Assembly (NCBI GenBank): GCA_016715965.1 | Contig: JADJXG010000001.1 | Coordinates: 574,501-638,500, forward strand | Source: Saprospiraceae bacterium | GTDB lineage: Bacteria; Bacteroidota; Bacteroidia; Chitinophagales; Saprospiraceae | DNA length: 64,000 nt | Direction: 5' to 3' | Shown here: positions 59,392 to 64,000 of the stretch, in pieces | Layout: the number at the start of each line of letters is the position of its first letter | How positions within the stretch are numbered: the first letter of the stretch is position 1 | Position numbers and translations under genes: made by a program | The notes under the pieces: model-generated | The model's database searches: none | Told to the model about the DNA's origin: nothing | What the model saw: only the letters and a program-made list of their open reading frames with translations

Positions 59392-61860
59392 ATGAAAAAT
59401 ATTGATTTAAAACAAATAACCCCGCATCTGATCACCATCGTCGCACTTTGGATGGTCTCCGTTCTTTACTTCCTGCCCGTGATGCAAGGCAAGACCATCA
59501 TCCAGTCTGATATCCAGTCCTGGGAAGGAATGGCGCAAGAAGCCATACAATACAACGAAAACCACAGCGATCCTGCCCTCTGGTCAAACAGCATGTTCGG
59601 TGGAATGCCTCTGTATCAAACCATCCTGACCCCTAAAGGGAATCTTCTACGATATTTACAAGCAATCCCACTTGCTCTTGGTAAATCACCCCTCAATGTT
59701 TTTTTTGGGATCATGCTATTTAGTTATCTGGGTCTGCTCCTCTTTGGTATTCAAAACTACATTGCAGGATTGGGCGCTGTGGTGATCGCGCTGAGTACAG
59801 GAAATATGCTCCTGGTAGAAGCGGGTCACATGACCAAATTAATGGTGATCTCTTATGCCGCTTTAACCATGTCGGGATTGTGGTGGAGCTACAAGGGTAA
59901 TCTTTGGTGGGGAATCCCGGTGTTTGCCTTTGGATTTGGGATGCAAATCATGAACAACCACGTCCAGATGAGCTATTACCTGATGATTGGTCTGATTCCA
60001 ATGGCCATTCTCCATCTCATCCAAACCTTTAAAAGCGGGCAATGGAAGCAATTTATCATAGTCCATGTCTTACTGGGAGTGGCTGCCTTTCTGGGTCTGA
60101 TGGCTTCGTCCACTACCCTCTTAACCACTCAGGAATACGTAGGACAAACCATGCGGGGAGGTTCTGTTTTATCCACTTCAAATACTGGAAATACAAGCAA
60201 TAAATCGGGTCTGGAGTGGGACTATGCCACCGCCTGGAGCAATGGATGGCTGGATCTTTGCGCCACCATCATCCCCGGAGTCGCTGGGGGAGCCAATGGA
60301 GAAAAAGTCAAAGGCAACAATGCTTTGAAATCTGAATTGCGCAAACAGAAAATTCCTGTACAAGCCAATATGAGGGTCCCCACTTACTGGGGAGCCCTGC
60401 CTTTTACCGGTGGACCTTTCTATTTCGGCATCGTGGTGGTCCTTTTCTTTTTATTGGGTTTGTTCTTACTGGATCATCCGATCAAATGGTGGTTGGGTAC
60501 AGCGACCTTATTATTGTGCCTGATGTCTTTGGGTAAGCACTTTGAGATCTTTAACCGGATTTTGTTTGATTACCTTCCCTATTACAATAAATTCAGGGCC
60601 CCAAGTTCCATTCTGACCGTCGCGGGTGTCTTGTGTTCCATTTTTTCGATCTTCACCATCAGCAAATTGTATACCGGTGATTTTGTCAAAGAAAAATTGC
60701 GCAAAAGTCTTTTGTACAGCACCGGAATTCTCTCTGCTTTTTGTTCCTTTTTCTGGATTCTGGGGCCTGGTTTTTTTGACATGTCAGGCGGACTGGAAAC
60801 ACAGGAGACTGCCATTCTGGTAGGATTGCGCAAAGCCATGATGTCGGCTGACGCCATGCGCGGATTGATCTTTGTACTCATAGCCGCCGCGATCCTTTAT
60901 TTCTATGATCGTTCAAAAATTAAACCCATCGTTTTTTTAATGTCCATTGGCATCCTCAGCTTATTTGATATTCTAAGTATCAACCAAAGATATCTCAGCC
61001 ATTCTGATTTTGTAAAGGCATCCGCCAAAAGCAGTGTCCATAATCCAAGACCCGTGGACCAACAAATTATGCAGGATCAAACAAAGGGTTATCGTGTCAT
61101 GGATCTCACCAATGATCCTTACAACAACGCAATGCCTTCGTATTTCCACCACATGGTAGGCGGTTATCATCCGGCCAAACTCAGAAGGTATCAGGATCTG
61201 ATCGATCGCTGCCTTGATGAGGAAAGTAAAATGTTGCAATCAGTCTTGCAAAATTTTAATGGCGATCCGAACGACAGCAATTTTGTAAAAGGAATGAATC
61301 AACTTCAGGTGTACAATATGCTCAATACAAAATATTTTATCCTGGGTGAAAGAGGAAAAGAAATCGTGCTTCCCAATTCTGCGGCCAATGGATCTGCATG
61401 GTTTGCTTCTAACATCCACTGGGTGAATACGGCAGATGAAGAAATCGGAGCATTGCGAAATCAAAATCTAAAATCCACTGCAGTGATCCACAAAGAATGG
61501 GAGTCAATGGCTGGACAAGCCGGTGACGGCCAGGGAGAAATATCTCTCCAATCCTACGAACCCAACAAACTGGAATACAATAGCAATTCGGGTTCGGATC
61601 AACTGGCGGTCCTCTCTGAAATTTGGTATGGACCGAACCTCGGCTGGACTGCAAGCATTGATGGCAAGCCAGCCGAACTGTTTAGGGTAAATTATGCCTT
61701 AAGGGGAATCAGCGTACCGGCCGGCAATCATAAAATCATTTTAGAGTTCAAACCCACCTCCTATACAATTGGTGAATTGCTCAGTTTTATTGGATCCGGA
61801 ATTATGCTGCTGGTATTGGGATTGACCCTATGGTACAAAAAACGAAAACCTTCTGCATGA
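59392..61860 (+). CDS. YfhO-family polytopic membrane protein (GT-C-like glycosyltransferase)
   Basis: 822 aa from the ATG at 59392. About a dozen membrane segments precede a C-terminal soluble part (residues about 560-780), with a final membrane helix (SFIGSGIMLLVLGLTLWY). The extracytoplasmic Asp of the early motif SDIQSWEGMAQEAIQYN and FGGMPLYQ fit the YfhO/GT-C layout, and the soluble part ends in a typical region (VNYALRGISVPAGNHKIILEF). Bacillus YfhO glycosylates lipoteichoic acid; in Bacteroidota the role is unknown but surface glycans fit. A flippase and a UDP-GlcNAc epimerase follow. Confidence 0.88.
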   Translation: MKNIDLKQITPHLITIVALWMVSVLYFLPVMQGKTIIQSDIQSWEGMAQEAIQYNENHSDPALWSNSMFGGMPLYQTILTPKGNLLRYLQAIPLALGKSPLNVFFGIMLFSYLGLLLFGIQNYIAGLGAVVIALSTGNMLLVEAGHMTKLMVISYAALTMSGLWWSYKGNLWWGIPVFAFGFGMQIMNNHVQMSYYLMIGLIPMAILHLIQTFKSGQWKQFIIVHVLLGVAAFLGLMASSTTLLTTQEYVGQTMRGGSVLSTSNTGNTSNKSGLEWDYATAWSNGWLDLCATIIPGVAGGANGEKVKGNNALKSELRKQKIPVQANMRVPTYWGALPFTGGPFYFGIVVVLFFLLGLFLLDHPIKWWLGTATLLLCLMSLGKHFEIFNRILFDYLPYYNKFRAPSSILTVAGVLCSIFSIFTISKLYTGDFVKEKLRKSLLYSTGILSAFCSFFWILGPGFFDMSGGLETQETAILVGLRKAMMSADAMRGLIFVLIAAAILYFYDRSKIKPIVFLMSIGILSLFDILSINQRYLSHSDFVKASAKSSVHNPRPVDQQIMQDQTKGYRVMDLTNDPYNNAMPSYFHHMVGGYHPAKLRRYQDLIDRCLDEESKMLQSVLQNFNGDPNDSNFVKGMNQLQVYNMLNTKYFILGERGKEIVLPNSAANGSAWFASNIHWVNTADEEIGALRNQNLKSTAVIHKEWESMAGQAGDGQGEISLQSYEPNKLEYNSNSGSDQLAVLSEIWYGPNLGWTASIDGKPAELFRVNYALRGISVPAGNHKIILEFKPTSYTIGELLSFIGSGIMLLVLGLTLWYKKRKPSA

Positions 61861-61915
61861 TTTGTCTGGATTCTGTTCCGGCAATCTGCATACATTATCT
61901 GAAAACATTTTAGCC

Positions 61916-63436
61916 ATGGGTATCATCAGGGCACAAAGTGTCAGATCGACCATTTTAATTTATACCGCCATGCTCATCGGTCTGATCAACCTTGTGTTGC
62001 TCATGCCACAATTTTTTACCAAAGAACAAATCGGGATGACACGGACCATCCTGACCCTGGCCTTGTTGTTGAGCCAGTTTTCAGAAATGGGTGCTTCGGG
62101 AATCACCTATCGCTTTTTTCCGTTTTACAAAAAACAAGGAGCTGAAGATTTGTTGTGGATTCTTTTGTTGATCACTGCAGCTGGGTTTACCCTGGTAGGA
62201 GGAATCAGTTATTTTTTTCGCGATTGGATCTTCTCCGGTTTTTATGCGGAATGTCCCGCACTACAAGATTATGAGCATCTGATTTTTCTGGCCACCTTCT
62301 TCACCCTTTACAATGGATTGGGCAGTTATTACTGTGCGGTCCATTTGAAAACTGTGGTGCCGCGTGCCATCAATGAACTCGTGCCCAGAATTGGCAATAC
62401 CTTTCTCATTGTAGCATTTGCTTTGGAGTGGATTGATTTTTCTACTTATTTCACCTTGTTTACTGGCTTACTGATCCTGATGGTGGCATTGATTTGGGGC
62501 TATATTGTGTATTTGAAAAAACTGCATTTGTCTTTCAAAATTAGTCCGCTTACCAGACGGGTTTATAAAAAATTGTTGGTGTTTGGCGGCATGGGTTTGT
62601 TGGGTAACAGCCTTGGAACCCTCATCAGTTACATTGACACCCTTATGCTCGGCTCACTCAGCGGACAAGAAGATGTCGCCGTGTTTTCCATTGGGTATTA
62701 TTTGATCACCATCATGACTGCACCATACCTGGCCATCATCGCGGTGGTAAGCCCGTTGTTGGCAAAAGCCATCCGACAAAAAGACTGGACTCAGGTTCTT
62801 GAGTATTACCAAAAGACTTCCACCAATCATTTTATCATCGGATCCTTTATTTTGGGAGGAATCGTACTATGCTTTGAAGATTTTATCAGACTACTGCCTC
62901 CAAGTCAAGGATATGAGGCTTCATTTTCGATTATTCTTTTTTTTGGTGTGGGAAAGCTATTGGGCATGATCTCCGGTTGTAATGCAGAGATCATCGCATA
63001 TTCAAAATACTATCGTTTCAATTTCTATTTACAGCTGGCGGTCGCCGTCATCTGTGTGATCAGCAATTATTATTTTATATCATCCATGGGTTTGCAGGGT
63101 GCGGCGATTTCAGGTCTGATTTGCCTGATCATTTACAATGTGGCCAGATTTGTTTTCGTAAAAGTTAAATTGAACATACAACCCTTTACAAGATCAACCG
63201 TGCTTAGCATCCTATTGCTCGTCCTTGCTTTGTTGCTCAGTGCGCTGCTGACTTATTTTGCCAACATCAGGATTGAAGGCCACACCCACAGTTTTATTGT
63301 CATCAATTTATTCATTAAATCAGGAATCTGGAGCATTATCTTTATGACATTGCTCTATTGGATCAAACCCTCCGATGACATTCGGATATTTTTTGAAGTG
63401 ATTAAAAGTAAATTTAGAAAACCGATCATCAAGTAA
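61916..63436 (+). CDS. Polysaccharide biosynthesis / oligosaccharide flippase (Wzx/MATE-like)
   Basis: 506 aa from the ATG at 61916; the frame is open from 61862, right after yfhO, but that stretch lacks an ATG and the membrane domain begins at GIIRAQSVRST. About 14 hydrophobic segments, with the family segment VFGGMGLLGNSLGTLISYIDTLMLGSLSG in the middle, characteristic of PST/Wzx proteins that flip lipid-linked sugar repeat units across the inner membrane. A basic cytoplasmic end (KSKFRKPIIK) closes it. It is in a run with the UDP-GlcNAc 2-epimerase gene, so it probably belongs to an O-antigen or capsule locus continuing past the window. Confidence 0.9.
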   Translation: MGIIRAQSVRSTILIYTAMLIGLINLVLLMPQFFTKEQIGMTRTILTLALLLSQFSEMGASGITYRFFPFYKKQGAEDLLWILLLITAAGFTLVGGISYFFRDWIFSGFYAECPALQDYEHLIFLATFFTLYNGLGSYYCAVHLKTVVPRAINELVPRIGNTFLIVAFALEWIDFSTYFTLFTGLLILMVALIWGYIVYLKKLHLSFKISPLTRRVYKKLLVFGGMGLLGNSLGTLISYIDTLMLGSLSGQEDVAVFSIGYYLITIMTAPYLAIIAVVSPLLAKAIRQKDWTQVLEYYQKTSTNHFIIGSFILGGIVLCFEDFIRLLPPSQGYEASFSIILFFGVGKLLGMISGCNAEIIAYSKYYRFNFYLQLAVAVICVISNYYFISSMGLQGAAISGLICLIIYNVARFVFVKVKLNIQPFTRSTVLSILLLVLALLLSALLTYFANIRIEGHTHSFIVINLFIKSGIWSIIFMTLLYWIKPSDDIRIFFEVIKSKFRKPIIK

Positions 63437-63473
63437 TAAAATTAAAATGAATGGACAAAATGAATACAGCCTC

Positions 63474-64000
63474 ATGAAGAAAGTATATGCCATCATTGGT
63501 GCAAGACCACAATTTATCAAACATGCTCCCATCGAATTGGCATCTAAAGGCAAATTTGAATTAAAGACCATTCATACCGGTCAACACTATGATTATAAAA
63601 TGAGTCAGGTCTTTTTTGAAGAGCTTGGAATCAGCCAACCGGATCATATTTTGCAAGCAGGAGGAGGTACGCATGGTGAGATGACCGGAAAAATGTTGAT
63701 GGAGATTGAAAAAATATTGATGGCTGAAAATCCAGACATGGTTTTGGTGTATGGAGACACGAACTCTACATTGGCTGGTGCTTTGTCTGCTGCAAAATTA
63801 AACATACCGGTCATACACATTGAAGCAGGTCTGAGAAGTTTCAATCGAAGCATGCCGGAAGAAATCAACCGATTAATGACAGATCATCTTTCTTCCATTT
63901 TGTTTGCACCTACGGATACGGCCATTGCCAATTTGAAAACCGAGGGCATTACCCAAGGAGTCTATAAAACGGGGGATGTCATGTGTGATATGATCCGCAT
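63474..64000 (+). CDS. wecB: UDP-N-acetylglucosamine 2-epimerase, non-hydrolysing, N-terminal part (runs off the window end)
   Basis: Makes UDP-N-acetylmannosamine for surface polysaccharides. About 175 codons are visible with no stop to the window end. Motifs: KKVYAIIGARPQFIKHAP at the start, HTGQHYDYKMSQVFFEELG, VYGDTNSTLAGALSAAK (Asp), HIEAGLRSFNRSMPEEINR (catalytic Glu residues) and FAPTDTAIANL. An in-frame ATG at 63447 adds nine residues; the ATG at 63474 was chosen because family members start right before the IGARPQ strand. It begins 37 bases after the flippase stop and is part of the same run. Confidence 0.93.
   Translation, partial: MKKVYAIIGARPQFIKHAPIELASKGKFELKTIHTGQHYDYKMSQVFFEELGISQPDHILQAGGGTHGEMTGKMLMEIEKILMAENPDMVLVYGDTNSTLAGALSAAKLNIPVIHIEAGLRSFNRSMPEEINRLMTDHLSSILFAPTDTAIANLKTEGITQGVYKTGDVMCDMIR

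Overview
The window is chromosomal DNA of a Bacteroidota bacterium, most likely from the Saprospiraceae side of the phylum (inference). The support is of three kinds. Several promoters match the Bacteroidota -7 box TAnnTTTG. About ten secreted proteins end in a type IX secretion (T9SS) type A sorting domain, with the usual IxPNP entry and a lysine-rich end. The housekeeping proteins (a long PurF variant, an S8 lipoprotein peptidase, YfhO, paired rhomboids) are of the kind found in this phylum. No rRNA, tRNA, CRISPR array or phage was seen.

Layout. 1-7634: the 3' end of pdxH, an acidic unknown protein, an M20 amidohydrolase, a lipoprotein, a DASS transporter, an aldo/keto reductase, a pirin and a nitroreductase. 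7797-12541 (minus): two T9SS cargo genes, the first broken by a one-base frameshift and carrying an 8-bp microsatellite in its leader. 13087-15757 (minus): purF and a methyltransferase. 15951-22022 (plus): a tight operon mutL, rhomboid, rhomboid, membrane-anchored EEP hydrolase, M14 carboxypeptidase. 22130-28265: a TMTC-like TPR membrane protein, a 29-bp tandem array closed by a perfect 26-bp hairpin, an M1 peptidase and a PaaG-like isomerase. 28275-30880 (minus): a TIGR04282 glycosyltransferase, an S8 peptidase and a decayed S8 copy. 31093-37343 (plus): a CoA-transferase, a Na/Pi symporter, a Ca2+-type P-ATPase and an alpha/beta hydrolase. 37356-38365: a 992-bp element without a credible gene, with perfect 22-bp terminal inverted repeats and a 9-bp target duplication. 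38750-41537: a TolC-family protein, a cytochrome c and an SDR-type protein. 41683-45589: two paralogous PA-domain T9SS proteins, the first frameshifted. 45936-59104: seven head-to-tail cysteine-rich T9SS paralogues. 59392-64000: YfhO, a polysaccharide flippase and the start of a UDP-GlcNAc 2-epimerase, the edge of a surface-polysaccharide locus.

Most noteworthy. (1) The 992-bp transposable element carries three copies of a triple-hairpin module whose stems change while a GACA loop, an AAGTGAA linker and a CGC-tetraloop-GCG hairpin stay constant. This looks like a conserved structured RNA or DNA module riding on a non-autonomous mobile element, and it is the best candidate here for something undescribed. 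(2) The seven-gene Cys-rich array is mosaic: modules match different neighbours in different parts, as expected from gene conversion among surface proteins. (3) An 8-bp repeat in a surface-protein leader could switch that gene on and off. (4) Two genes have single-base losses in homopolymers, which may be sequencing errors or real frameshifts.
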